From contig CM034407.1 in NCBI GenBank assembly GCA_019925095.2, positions 1,342,210 to 1,406,209 of the forward strand: a stretch of 64,000 bases of DNA. Reading direction: 5' to 3'. The DNA comes from Dendrolimus kikuchii (lineage: Eukaryota > Arthropoda > Insecta > Lepidoptera > Lasiocampidae). Of this stretch, positions 11,901 through 26,460 are shown in pieces (within the stretch, counting starts at the first letter, position 1; every line of letters begins with the position of its first letter). The notes under the pieces were generated by a model. It was given only the letters and a program-made list of their open reading frames with translations, had not been told where the DNA came from and searched no databases. The position numbers and the translations under genes were made by a program.

Positions 11901-14900
11901 AGGTGATAAAAACTTTAAGCCTTTTTCGCATAAATTGAAATGTTTCATTGGTTCATCTATTGCCAGTTATGAAGTAGCAACTTTTGAATGCTCAAAGAAA
12001 AATAACTATACAAAGTAAATTTTCACATTGTAGATATGAAACATGAACCTCATTTTCAAAAAAAAGCCTGTGTTTCTCTTAGTTTTATTAAATATTGTAG
12101 TGCAATGAAAGTAGAGCTGGATCAATCAGAAGTTGACAAGACTATGCAAAAAATACAGTGATGTGTTTAAAAGTTATGGTAAACTTCCTGGAGAAGTCTT
12201 ACTGGAGTTGGATGAGTTTATCCCTGTTTGCATCCAACCAGCTCGTCGTATTCCAATATGTTTAAGAGAGAAACTGAAGCAGCAACTTATTAAACTGGAA
12301 GCTGATGGTATTATCATAAAAGAAACTCAAGATACAGATTGGGTAAATAACATTTTAATTGTTAGTAGAGATTCTAAATTCAGAATATGTTTAGACCCTA
12401 TTTCTTTGAATAAAGCCCTCAAAAAACCTAATTTTCAATTCACAACACTTGATGAAATGTTACCAGAACTCAGTAAAGCTAAAGTTTTTTCTACAGTTAA
12501 TGCAAAGAAAGGATTTTGGCAGTGTAGCTTGACAGAGAACAGTAACAAACTCGCTACATTTTGGACTCCATTTGGTCGTTACAGATAGTTGCGACTGCCG
12601 TTTGGACTAAGCCCATCTCCGGAGACATTTCAACAACACCTAACCAGACTTCTGAAGGATCTCAGAAGAATTGAAATTATAGCAGATGACATCCTGATTA
12701 ATGGTGTTGGTGAAACTATTGAAGAAGCCACAATCGATCTCAATATTAAATTTGAAAAATTACTCCAAAAACTCCGCCAGGTTAATTGCAAATTAAATAA
12801 AGAGAAAGATAATATATTAAAAACTTCTGTGAAATTTTAAGGTCATGTTTTAACAAAAGAAGGCTTAAAAGTGGATGAATCTAAGGTAGATGCTATTAAA
12901 AATATGCCTACACCAAAATCAGATATAAATGTTCTTAGGTTTCATGGCAAGGTTGGTTATCTCCGCAAGTTCATTCATAATCTCAGTTCACAAGCCGCTA
13001 ACTTAAGGAGGTTGTCCAGAAAAGATGTGGATTTTGTGTGGACTGATGTAGAAGAAGGAGAGTTTTAACAATTAAAGAAATGTATAAACCAGTTTACCTA
13101 TTTTACAATATTTTGATTTAAATAAAGAAGTTGTAATTGAATATGAAGCAAGTGAGTTCGGATTAGGTGCAGCTTTATATCAGGACAATCATGTGATATG
13201 CTTTACCTCTAAATGTTTAACTTCTACAGAAAAAAATGCTCAAATAATAAAAGAAATGTTAGCAGTAGTCTTTGCCTGCAAAAGGTTCAACTAATATGTG
13301 GCAGATCACTCGAGAACAATAGTTAAAACAGATCACAGACCATTGATTAATACCTATAAACCTTTGATTGAAGCAACAAAAAGTCTTCAAATGATGCTGT
13401 TAACCTTGCAGAGATATAATATCGAGCTGGAGTTCATTCAGGGAAAAAATAATCTTACAGCCGATTCTTTGTCAAGAGCACCGGTGTTAAATGCACCTAG
13501 CAATACATATTGACTTGGAAATTAAGATTAAAGAAAGAAAGGTTTATAAATTACTAAGTAAAATTACAGATGTTGAGTATTTAAGGCTATCAGATGAATT
13601 ACTTGAAAAAATTAAAAGAGAGTAAGAAAAAGATGATAATGTCTGATGTCTGATCTGTGTTTATCGGACCATAGAGGGTAGTTGATAAGTATTCCGTTAA
13701 GACTTGTAAATTAAAATACCGGCGAAAAACTACGAGAGAGTACAGCACTGAATATACAAATAAATTTAAAGACTGTATGAGTAATCTATCATTTTCAGAT
13801 ATGTACAAACCTAGTGACCCTAGTTCTGCATATCAAATCTTTATAAACGAATTTTAAAATTTGTATATTTTTTGTTTCCCAAAAAATTATACACAAACAA
13901 ATGTTTTGAAAAAGTGTAAATGGATTTCGCGAGGTATCAAGAGATAATCTCACGAGATGTCTCTTTTTATGACTACAAGTTTGTAGTAATAAAAAGAGAT
14001 GGAACTACAGAAAATATCACACTAAAACAAATAAAAAAATCTATGATAACTATCTGTTGGTTGAAACTCATCAGACTTGCAGTTATTATTCTGTAGATCG
14101 TCATACTAAACGGTAATTTTTTTCTCCTAATGATTGGATTACGAAATATGATATTTCTTTGAATATAAAGACAATTGATAAAGTGACATGTGTCAAAAGA
14201 CATTTCAATGTTATCAAATAACACGATTTATGTTGTGAATATGTTAATGATTTACACGGATGGATCAAGGGATGAGTTGGGCTGTGGATCTGCTTCTGTG
14301 GATATGTGCACGGTTTAAATTAAATCCCGGTGCATTTAAGTTTCAATATTACACTGCGAATTGATAGCGGTATTCTAAGCTCTATCATATACTGGCCGTG
14401 TGGTTCCGGCAGAGTAGAATAGCACCACCCCATATCTTCCCGTGGGCATCATAAAAAGCCATTAAGGGAGTGTGAGAAGGTACTGGCCCCTTGAAACTTT
14501 CTCACCATGATGCTGATCCATCCATCCAAGCCTTTCTGCGATCGTAACGGCTTCCGTTCCACTGGGTCTTGAAGGACAAGGATAAGCATGTGCACCTGGG
14601 TCTCGCGCGTACACCTGTACACGTTAATATATCCTGCGCATCTGACCGCTTCCGCTGCTATCCGACTAGGGGTCAAAGTGGTCGCCATGGCCAAAAGAGG
14701 TCGGAACAATCATCATCATCATCATCATATACTGGTGCTTTCGAATTCAGCAAAATTGTAATTTTATCTGATTCCAAAAACGCCATAAGAGCGCCCAATA
14801 AAGTCGGTCCAATACGAGAATCCGGTACACAAGTGACCAAATTAATTAATCCTGAACAGAAATCAATGTTTACGGCACCGAGCCTACCGTGCGAAATCAG

Positions 14901-17900
14901 AAACATTATACAAAAATTAAGAAATACAAATAGCGTAGGACACGATGGAATTTCGACGAAAATTATAAAATCTATGATTGATTTAATTTGTCATCATCTC
15001 AGCTACATTATAAATTTAACTATTGAAGCCGGAAAATTCCCAGAAGATCTTAAACTGGCAATAGTAAAACCATTATTTAAGAAAGAATGAATAAACAGAT
15101 ATACAATGCAAAAGTGGATGGATGCAGAAGTCGTGGAAGGCCACGACACACCTTCCATGATCAAATTGATCGTGTACTAGCAGAAGGTGATGTCAGGAGC
15201 CTTAAGAACAGACGAGCGTGCATGACAAGAGTTATGAATGTCAAAGAAGCAAGTGAGGTGTGTAAGAATAAGCCTAAATAGCGCTGTGTTGTTCGTGCCT
15301 ACCCCGCAAGGGAACTGGCGTGAAGTTATGTATGTATGTATTATTTAAGAAAGACAAGAATGAACCTTTAAAGAACTATAGGCCTATTGCTTTAATTTCG
15401 ATATTTTCCAAATCTTTTTCCAAATTTTTCAGTCTTCACGACCACCAAATAGAAAAACTATTTATGTCTTTTCGAAGGATTTATTCTAACACTATACTTA
15501 GCAATCATGTAATACATAATTCGCTTTTCAGGCAACGGACAACGCGCGATGGATTCTCCACAAGATTTTCCTCTTGTCCCCTCAATTCGTTCTTGGTGAT
15601 GGTCTTCTGGAAATTGCTAAAAACACGGTTCAGTCCGAGGTAAGCTCGTTTTAAAAACTTGTAATTTAAAAATTATATCTCTAAACGTAATGCTGACATT
15701 AGACGAATCAACCAAATTCGATTAGTTCGGTTGATAGAACACAACGTGACGTTGAATGATTCAAGTTATGTTTATACTAGGACATATAATAATAAATAAC
15801 GAAATCATAATTTTTATAATGAGGGTACTTGATTTTTTCTTAGGTCTTGTGTGTACACTTCACGTGTTCTTTCACAGCAATCAATCTACAAGCAATTTTG
15901 GAAATTGGAATCTAATCGGCTGCCAATCTATAAATGATTTAAGAATAAAAAAATATGGTTTAAATAATGAAGCGACTTCGTCCACGCTTGACTTGAAATT
16001 CCCGCGGGATTCTCGGGACACAAAGTACCGCAGCTGTCGTTTTAGTGAAAACTGTGTAAGCAAATTTTTATGCACTTGAACAACTTCAAACGGCTCCCGG
16101 AAAACTTCCCGCGGGATTCCCGAGATAAAAAGTAGCGCCAATTTGGAGTCTAAGAATTTGCTGCCAATCAGCGGAAACCGCATCAAAATCGGCCCAATAG
16201 TTTTTACGTGAATCCCGAACAAGCAGACAATCCGACAAACAGATGAGAAATCTAAATAAGCTTTTTTTTTTAAAAAGGTTTTTAAGTACAATCTTTTGAG
16301 ATCCTGGATATCATGTAGCAGCAGAGTGCTAGCCAAGACAAGTAAAACCAGCCCAAACACGACGAGTCTATCTAGTTTAGTACAGGAGTTCCTATGGCCA
16401 CCTTCCGACTCCATCGTCAGATCAGCTCCATTGTGCCATATTATTGGATTGTCACGTGATATACATATGCGTGCAAAATTTCAGCTCAATCGGAAACCGG
16501 GAAGTTGGTCCCATTTAACTTGCAAGATTCCACTCGAACTTACATACATCCATTGCAAGTTAATAGAAAGCTTGTAAAAAAATTGCATCATTTCCAGTTG
16601 TTTTTCTTTAATAGTTTCAATGTACAGACATTTTTACAGTTATATAATATTATAGAGATTTGGTATGTGAAATCTGCCAATTCGTCCAAAGTCCAAAGGG
16701 ATATTGAAAATCTTCTATAGGTACTAATGGTGTCGCGCTCTGTTGTTCGTGCCTACCCCGCAAGAGAACTGGCGTGAAGTTATGTATGTATAATATTATA
16801 GATTAGAGATGTCACGAATATTCGGCTCTAACATCTAAAATCGCGTTCTGCGCATCGGAAAGTGCGATGTTCCGAGCCGCAATAAAGTTTGCATCGAACT
16901 ATAAATAACGTTGGAACTCATTGCAACATATATGTCCATGACCTTATTACAATGTATGTTATTATTATTATTGGAACGAAGTTCCTTATCGCGCGTTGTA
17001 AAAGGGGGCTAGACGGAAAAAATTCTTACGAAAAGTTGTCACGACACTTTTTATTACCATATGCAGCTTCGACTGGTGGTCGTACTATTTTCACCTTACG
17101 TAGCTTCTAGTGAAGATCACAGTAGTAATGGAGTAGAATTAGTTATTTTTGGAACGAACTTCGTTCCATCCGGGTGTCCCTTGACACCTCTCAAGTTTTT
17201 ATAAGTTGTGCACGCTATTTAATGCACGCGAGACTCAGAATATAAAATTTCTTTTTTGTTTAGTTTTTTTGAAATCTGTAGAGCCGTTTAAAAAAAAATA
17301 GTCTTTATTTTTAGCAACATTTAAAAAATATCACAAACAGGTACCATGAAGAAATTTATAAATAATCGAATTAGAAAACTAATTTGTATTGTATTCTACC
17401 TATAGCCCTTCAAGACCATAAGTGAGGCCACATCACCGTCTTATATGGGTAAGGTGCCCAGAAGGCTGGCTACTCTTCCTCGCTGGATCGCCATACTGAT
17501 CCGTTGCCCGAGGTGAGCACCAGCCTTCTGATCATCTGAAGAGACAATGAGTCGTTTTGATCAATGGTAGAGGCTCATGGCCTCAGGGCCCCGCGGTCCA
17601 AGCGTCTCGACAGCAAATGGCATATAACTCTCACTGAGGGTTGCATTATCGCGCCGCTTGAGTGATTCAGCTGTTTCCGCCGCCGAACCGGCTGATCTAG
17701 ACGTGTTTGATAAATGGGATGCGGCCAACGTGTCTACACAGGTCGCATTTGCTGATCTTCGTTTTCACTCAAATTTTAGTTATTTTTTGGAAGTCACAGT
17801 AAGTACCGTTTTATCCGTGCAGGAACGGAGAAAGAATACAATTTCCTGCGGCCGGGCGACCTCTCGTAAGAGGCGACTTAACAACCCACAGCCAGGTGGT

Positions 17901-20900
17901 AGGGCATTTGCCTGACTGGATGGCTACCACCCCTGCTCTAGAGTATGTCGTCATAACAACCTTGAGTTGGGTTGAGCAGCAGCGCATTTGTAGCAACTTT
18001 GGTGTTGCAAATGTCCATAGGCGATGGTAACCGCTTTCCATCAAGTGGGCCGTCTGCCTGTCTGCTGATCTCCTGCAATAAAAAAAAGTACACTATTAGT
18101 ACCTTTAGAAGATTTTCAATATCCCTTTGGACTTTGGACGAATTGGCAGATTTCACATAGCAATTATCTTATGTGCTAACTTCAAAAAGCTTCTCGGCCA
18201 GGATTCAAATCCAGATCATTAGGATATGACTCCGAGACCCTTAGCCATGAAGCTACCACGACTAATTTCAATTGTTTTATTATAATTTATTAGGTTTTGG
18301 CGTATTTCGGCATGGACACGTATCGCGACCCGTTCAACACTGACCTCCTCCTTCTGCACTATTCTTACTTGGTCGTGGTGGGGATCGTCTTATTCTTCGT
18401 CAACTTAGCTGCGGAGTATGGCTATTTCCAACTTCTGTACTCAAAGTAAGTGAACTATAACACATATTTCGAGATATCTAAACCAAATTATTGTAACGAA
18501 TTTTGCGAGTGTCGAATTTAAAAATTCCATTGGAATTATCACAAACTTTTTTAGAAGTACCCGCACGTAATTTACAATTCTTACAAATACAACAAATCCA
18601 AATCGTAAGCCAGAAGATCGTAAATAGCATAAAACGCGCAGTCTGTCGATGTGAGATTTCCGTTTTGAATTGACACTTAGTAACGCCTCGATCGCCGTTG
18701 GAACTCAACTAACTCTGTCTTAACGAGCCGTCCTTATATATTCGTAAAATTAATATGGCTTTGCAATAAACATGCACAACACTTTAATCCAAAACAGTGT
18801 AGACAGACAGACATAGACAGTTACTTAGAAACTTAGCGCCGACAAATGAAAGTGAACAATTAAGGAAATCACAAAATAATTACATATAATTGAAATACCA
18901 AGGGTAAAACACATAGTTATTAGTTAAGAATTCCCGCCGTGAATCTTGAGCATGTGTAAAAGATATGTGTATTATATATTTTGAGTAAAGGGACAAAAAC
19001 AAAATTAAAAAGTCAAAAGTTTTTATTCAAAATAAGTTCCACTGGAGAACACTTTTTGAAGGTCATGCATATAAATTAAAATTAAAATTTACTTCCTATC
19101 CTATTTACGCCGCTTCGCAACGTGTTATTGCTGTTAAGGAGAAGAAGCGGCAGGAAAGTCACCAGCAATACAATACGTCTAGCTTCTACAAATTGTTGTT
19201 CTTTATATTTCTTATTGAATTTATATTTCAATATTTCGATCAAAAGTTTTCGATACGTCGATAAACATCACCACATTGGCTACGCTCAGAGCGTATAGCA
19301 ATTTATACTATTTCGCCGACCGCTCAAGATATGTGCAGGGACCTATTCACGATTTGTAACATTATCAATTTCAAAAATATCAAAAATTAATTTAAGATAA
19401 AGACCAATTCTTATCCAAACAGTTTGTAGATGAATACATTTTTTTTTCTAGTTCACTAAAAATGATACGTTTTTATATTTTTGGAAATTAATAATTGATA
19501 GATGGCTGAAGGTAAGGAAAGGAATGCTCCGGTGGTTCGGGCATGTGGAAAGAATGACTAAACAGATATACAATGCAAAAGTGGATGGATGCAGAAGTCG
19601 TGGAAGGCCACGATACACCTTCCATGATCAAATCGATCGTGTACTAGCAGAAGGTGATGTCAGGAGCCTTAAGAACAAACGAGCGTGCATGACAAGAGTT
19701 ATGAATGTCTAAAAAGCGAGTGAGGTGTGTAAGAATAAGCTTGAATGGCGCTCTGCTGTTCGTGTCTACCCCGCAAGGGAACTGGCGTGAAGTTATGTAC
19801 GTATGTATGTTTGTAAATAATTGATAAGATTTCTGTTATACTTTCTAGTGTCCATTATCTAGACTTCTAGAGGGAATTGTGAAAGTGTTTGGACGTCTCT
19901 TCCTCTGTGACGGTTTGGTAAATGAAATGGTTATGCTGCAGTCACTAATGGAGCTGCAGGTCTGGGCGTCTCTATGGCGTCGCAATGAATACATATAAAA
20001 GATATAGTTCCCGAAGGATAAAAGAAGATAAATTTTAGACAGCCTTACAAAGTTTTTTTTTATTGCAGGAGATCAGCAGACAGGCAGACGGCCCACTTGA
20101 TGGAAAGCGGTTACCATCGCATATAGATATTTGCAACACCAAAGTTCCTACAAATGCGCTGCTGCTCTCTTAAGGGAGACTGGAACCTGGTCACTAATGC
20201 CGGAACACAACTCAAGGTTGTTATGGCGACATACTTTAGACCAGGGGTGGAGCCACCCAGTCGGGCAAATGACATACCACCTGGCTGTGGATTGTTAAGT
20301 CGCCTCTTACGACAGGCCGCCCGGCCGCAGGAAATTGTATTCTTTCTCCGTTCCTGCACGGATAAAATATAATAAAATATTTATTTGAAAAAGCGACCAA
20401 AGCCGCGGGCAACAAGTAGTAAATATGAAATCGGCAGAGAAAACACACGATTGTATTTTTTATATTATATTTTTGGAGCTGATCCAATACACCCAGACAA
20501 TCTATTTTGCTATTCATATTATAAACGCGAAAGTTTGTAAGAATGTATGGATGTATGTTTGTTACTCTTTCACGCAAAAAACTACTTAATGGATTTTGAT
20601 GAAACTTTACAATAATATAGCTTACACATCAGAATGACGCATAGGCTATAATTTATAAAGATATAGTGTGAATTATCCAAAATATAACGATTTTCCATCA
20701 CCACGCGGGTGAGACCGCGGGGCGCAGCTAGTAGTAGTATATAACGGACAATTGGTTTGCGAAATTTACATTACCAATTCTCATCCGTGCAGGAACGGAG
20801 AAAGAATACAATTTCCTGCGTTGGGGCGGCCTGTCGTAAGAGGCGACAAAACAACCCACAGCCAGGTGGTAGGGCATTTGCTCGACTGGATGGCGACCAC

Positions 20901-23900
20901 CCGTGGTCTAGAGTATGCCGCCATAACAACCTTGTGTTGTGTTCCGGCATTAGTGATCAGGTTCCAGTCTCCCTTAAGAGAGGAGCAGCGCATTTGTAGC
21001 ACCTTTGGTGTTACAAATATCCATAGGTGATGGTAACCGCTTTCCATCAAGCGGGCCGTCTGCCTGTCTGCTGAACTCCTGCAATAAAAAAATAAAAAAA
21101 ACAAGAAATCGGAATCTCTGCGTTGCAGTGTACCAAGTAGGCAAAGACTTAACAACCCAACCATATAGTCTATCTGACTAGGTTCCAGTTGGTGCGTATT
21201 TCTTCGCGTGTGGGCGAGTTGGAGCCGATGGAGGTGACGGCGGAGAGGGCGAGAGTCCGAGCTTCCAGACACGACAACCATGAGCCCCTCAGGGTCAACA
21301 CCCTCGGCAATATCAACAGAGGTAATTTATGTCGCTGTTCAATATCTTACTTTAGCACTGGTATAATACGGCCGATCAGTCGTGACCCGTCTGAAGTTAG
21401 CGCTAACTAGTTGCGCAGAACACACTTTACAAACTAAATCGTTTTATCTAGAGATGTACCTAACGTAAACAAAAACAACCGCTTATTCGATTAAATTTCA
21501 TAATCGATTATTATAAAAGTTGTTACCGAAATAAATTTATAATAATTATGATGAAAACCAATTAAAGATTTTTTATTGTTCATTGAGTTTTTGTTGGTAT
21601 TTCAAATATAATGACTAAAAAATTTACGGGTAGGTTTTCAAATTGGACACGTACATTTGCAATCTACCCGTAAAACTTCAAGTTAAAATTTTGTTGCGAT
21701 TCGTTTTGCCACTTGTCCGTTGAAGTTTCACTTCTACTATGTGTCCCAGCACACATTTCGATTTTTCGCAGGTTTACTGCAAATTATGATTTGGTTAGGT
21801 TAGGTACATTTTAATTACTGCATTTTTTTATTTATACATATTTTATTTTAGCAATGCAGGAACGGAGAAAGAATACAATTTCCTGCGGCCGGGCGGCCTG
21901 TCATAAGAGGCGACAAAACAACCCACAGCCAGGTGGTAGGGCATTTGTCCGACTGGATGGCTACCACCCCTGGTCTAAAGTATGTCGCCATAACAACGTT
22001 GATTTGTGTTCCGGTATTAGTGACCAGGTTCCAGTCTCCCTTAAGAGAGCAGCAGCGCATTTGTAGCACCTTTGGTGTTGCAAATGTCTATAGGCGATGG
22101 TAACCGCTTTCCATCAAGTGGGCCGTCTGCTTGTCTGCTGAGCTCCTGCAATAAAAAAAAAATCAAAGAAAATAAATTAATTCGATCCGGAACCAATAAA
22201 AACATCGATAGTCTACTCCAGTATCATGCTTCTTCTCACCACGTCTAGTCTAAATTTATGCCGCTCTTCCACGCGGCCGTAACGCTTTTTTGTGACAGAA
22301 AAATCCTAAGACCCCGTCTATATAGAAGTTTCAATTGAATAAAATTTACATTAATTTTAATACCCTGTTTAGTTATGGAAAATTTTAATTTATATAATAT
22401 TTCTTAATTATACTCGATATGAATTATAATCGATTAAACAACACCATATTGCACATCTCTTTTGGTTGCTTAACTCTTAAGACAATTATCGATATACCAA
22501 AAAGCCGCAAGACTAAAACTATCACGATCTCGTAATATACCAAGAAAATATACCCATTTCATACAAATCATACAACTCCTATATAAACAGAGTGAGACAA
22601 CAACACAATTAACGATCACGTGCACAAACGCGATCTGCACTCTCATCGCGGACACATATGTGCTAACAGTGAGCTAAAGGGTTAATGTTTATTCGGCAAT
22701 ACTCGGAACGGTTCGTGTCGCTGTCACTCGCTCGGTTACGATCACCAGTGTTCATCTGCGAAAACTCGCAAAGCCACGTTCAGAGGGGCCACGACTCATC
22801 ATCATTACTTGTATAGGTATCTTTATTACGTTAGGTGAGCTCAGTCGGTGTGAGACCACGCTCTTACAGAATACCGGCCCTGAAATGGTTGGCCTTGACC
22901 TGTACGTGTTTCGTATGATGAGTCCATTCCCCCTGTCATGTCTCTTCTATTCCATTCCTACTGTGTGATCCCTATATTCCATCTCTTCTATTCCACCCTA
23001 AAGGCTGGTAACGCCTTATTTTCGCCCTTGGTGTTACAACTTGCTATTAGATAGGCCATCTGCAAATAAGAAACATACATACATAACTTCACGCCAGTTC
23101 CCTTGCGGGGTAGGCACGAACAACAGAGTGCCATTTAGGCTTATTCTTACACACCTCACTTGCTTCTTTCACATTCATAACTCTTGTCATGCACGCTCGT
23201 TTGTTCTTAAGGCTCCTGACATCAGCTTCTGCTAGTACATGATCAATTTGATCATGGAAGGTGTGTTTAGTCATTCTTTCATCATGCATTCTTTCCACAT
23301 GTCCGAACCACCGGAGCATTCCTTTCCTTACCTTCACCCCGACACTCTCTTTCAGACCAACTCTGTTTCTTACATAAGAAACAAAAAGAAGTATAACGGG
23401 GTTTCAATCTAATGCCGATTGAAAGAAAGATCATCAACTTTATTTAAATCGTTCAATACGAACTTGTTGGCTACGTTCCACGCGAGGCTCACAACGACCA
23501 TGTTGACGATGGCGATTTTTCCCGTTCCACTTGCTTTCGGACGTTACAATCATAAACTCTAGTGGAGCGGATTATGGAGCGTTGACGTCATAAACGACGA
23601 AATACACAAATGTTATTGGTTGATTCGAAAGTCGCGCCTCTCTCAATGTCAATCGATATAGAGAAATGCTCTGTGGTCAATGCCCACTTTCACCCAAGTT
23701 TGGAGTTTTTGGCGGTAACTGAATGGGGACGTTGTGCTGTGCAGTTTTATTTTCTAAAATTGTGTAAAATTACTCTAAAATGAACAATAGTTGTAGGATA
23801 TTGGTACTTTTTGAGTAGTAATTATGTGTTTTTGTGAGAAATGTGAACTGTATAGTCAAATGTGGCCTTTCGAGTTTTGACAAGAACTCCGTTGAATGGT

Positions 23901-26031
23901 GTGGATTGTAGCCTACAATACAACTGCGCCTGGCTTAAAGGCCTAGTTGCCAAGCCATAAATTAAAAAAAAATTGACCCCACTTTTGACATGGGTGACGT
24001 TTTCGCCACGACCATAACGACCGTGTCACGAGCAATTTAGGCGTTGTGAGCTACTAACGGAACGCGTTCAGTGATTCCTGTTACGATGTTATATGATAAT
24101 GCTTCAATGAATGGAACTTATTCGTTAGCAAAAATTATTTATAACATTTTATTTTTACAGGGTTTGTCCTATCGGAGTGCAAGAAGAACTCCATACAGCG
24201 TGTAGCGTACGCTGCCAATGACGTAGTTCAGTGCGTTGGCATCAGCAAGGTGTACCCAGCTTTGGGAGGACAAAGAATCGCAGTTAGGGACCTGACACTT
24301 GGCATTCCTCCCGGACAGGTAATGGATTTAAAAAGCAAAAAGCATCTTGCTAAAAAGGGGAAATCATTTACATAGCAGCTCGCTCCAACCTCTTATACTA
24401 AATTAACATATTTTTTTTATCTTGCCATGCTTGTAAGGAATTTGTGGAGACATATTGCAGCATTACACTTTAGCACGTCATGTTATTATTATAACTATAA
24501 CATTATTTTTCTTTCCTTTTATTGTCTTGGTCTTATTGAGTATGCACTGTTTGCTACAACTCCCATTAAGTCTTCAAAAAGTAATTCTGTAACATACTTC
24601 TGCACAAAACTTATAAAAAAATTTGAGATATAAATAAAATATGAAATATAAAGAGGCACAATATTTAGCTAGACGTGTTGCTGGGGAGTTTCTTGCCGCT
24701 TCTTCTCCTTTACAGCATCAACAGGTTGCGAAGCGGTGTACATAGAATAGGAAGTAAAAATTAAATTTTAACTTACATGTATGATATTCAAAAAGTGTTC
24801 TCCAGTGGAACTTATTCTGAATAAAAACTTTTGAATTTGAATTTGATGGTGTAGATTTACAATTGGTTCCGATAGGTGCCACTAGAATCGTTTTAGATGT
24901 TTATTTTTCAAGGCAGGACAAAGATTGCGGGGCCCGCTAGTTTTTTTACATTTATTTATCACTAGCTTCTGCCCGCGACTTCGTCCGCGTGGAAAGATTT
25001 TTTAACTATCCCACGGGAACTCTTTAATTTTTCGGGATCAAAAGTATCCTATATGTTGATCAGGGATATAAGCTACCATCATACAAGATTTCATTAAAAT
25101 CGGTCCAGTCGTTTCGGAGATTAGCCGGTACAAACAGAGAAACAAAAAATATGAAAAAAATCTAAATTAGTTCTATTTCACTTCTTACATCCCCCTGACT
25201 CGGTTTTTAGCATTTTTTTTCATTGTACAGAAATTCGACATCTACAGTTTTATTATATGTATAGATTAGCTGAAGAAACACTCCCTTCCAAAGTCGTAAA
25301 AATTTTGGCCTCGCTTCTCAAACTTTTGAACTGTTATTTAATAAAATCGTAAAGTATAAAAGCCAAATTTACTAGATGTTTTTATATTGTTTGTTTTAAC
25401 TTGCAGTGTACAGCGTTGCTGGGCCAAAACGGTGCTGGCAAGTCCACGACGTTCGCGATGCTGACCGGCGAAATTCGGCCCACTAGTGGGCAAATCTACC
25501 TCAGCGATAAGGAAGTAGATTCCACAGAATTATGTCGTGGTCTCATTAGTATGTATTAGTTCTATAATTTGCTCAATTATTAGGACTTCCATAGCTTCTT
25601 ATGAATTAATTTAGACTATAATACAATTTCTGGTTTAAAATTTACGCAATATATTCTATTACAAAATGATAATAATAACATAATATACATGTATTATTAT
25701 AAGTTTATCGTGTTTCGTACGATGTGCGAGACATCCAAAGGCCACCTCCTCTTCCCTTTATATATATATCGAGGGGTGAAAGGCTATTTGTTTTAAGCGA
25801 CATTTTGTGACAGAATTGACTTGATGGTTTCCTTGTATCCTAACGTCTCAAACTTAAGGAATTATAATGAACCTGATTTCCAATTAAAAACTAAAGACTT
25901 TTTCTTTTTTAAATATAGTATGTAGTTTACTAATGAAGTCTTTTTGTGGGTCATTGAAATTTCAAACTCCTCTATCGACACCATTTCGCAAATGTCGCTT
26001 AAAACAAATAACCTTTGACCCCCTCGATATA

Positions 26032-26093
<62 letters not shown>

Positions 26094-26102
26094 CATATAT
26101 AC

Positions 26103-26195
<93 letters not shown>

Positions 26196-26370
26196 GGTTT
26201 TGTTTGAAGAAAAGCAAAACAAACTTCCTTAGAACAGTCTTACGTCGTTTATTCATAGACTACCTCTTCTCACTATATATTTTGACACTGACATAAGCAA
26301 TATCGGATTATAAAATTGAGAAAACGTAATGTGTGGCCTGGCTACCGAGTTGAAATGCGTCTTTGAATCC

Positions 26371-26460
<90 letters not shown>

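Noticed and set aside
14569..15090. 173-codon plus-strand ORF
   Set aside because: A chimera of a LINE 3' UTR, an RNase H piece and an RT piece. Annotated as separate fragments.
15881..16414. 177-codon minus-strand ORF
   Set aside because: It spans two dispersed repeats and their junction, with no domain or codon bias. A chance frame.
25862..26296. Several ORFs of alternating Ile/Tyr on both strands
   Set aside because: They are translations of the (TA)n microsatellite, with no coding meaning.
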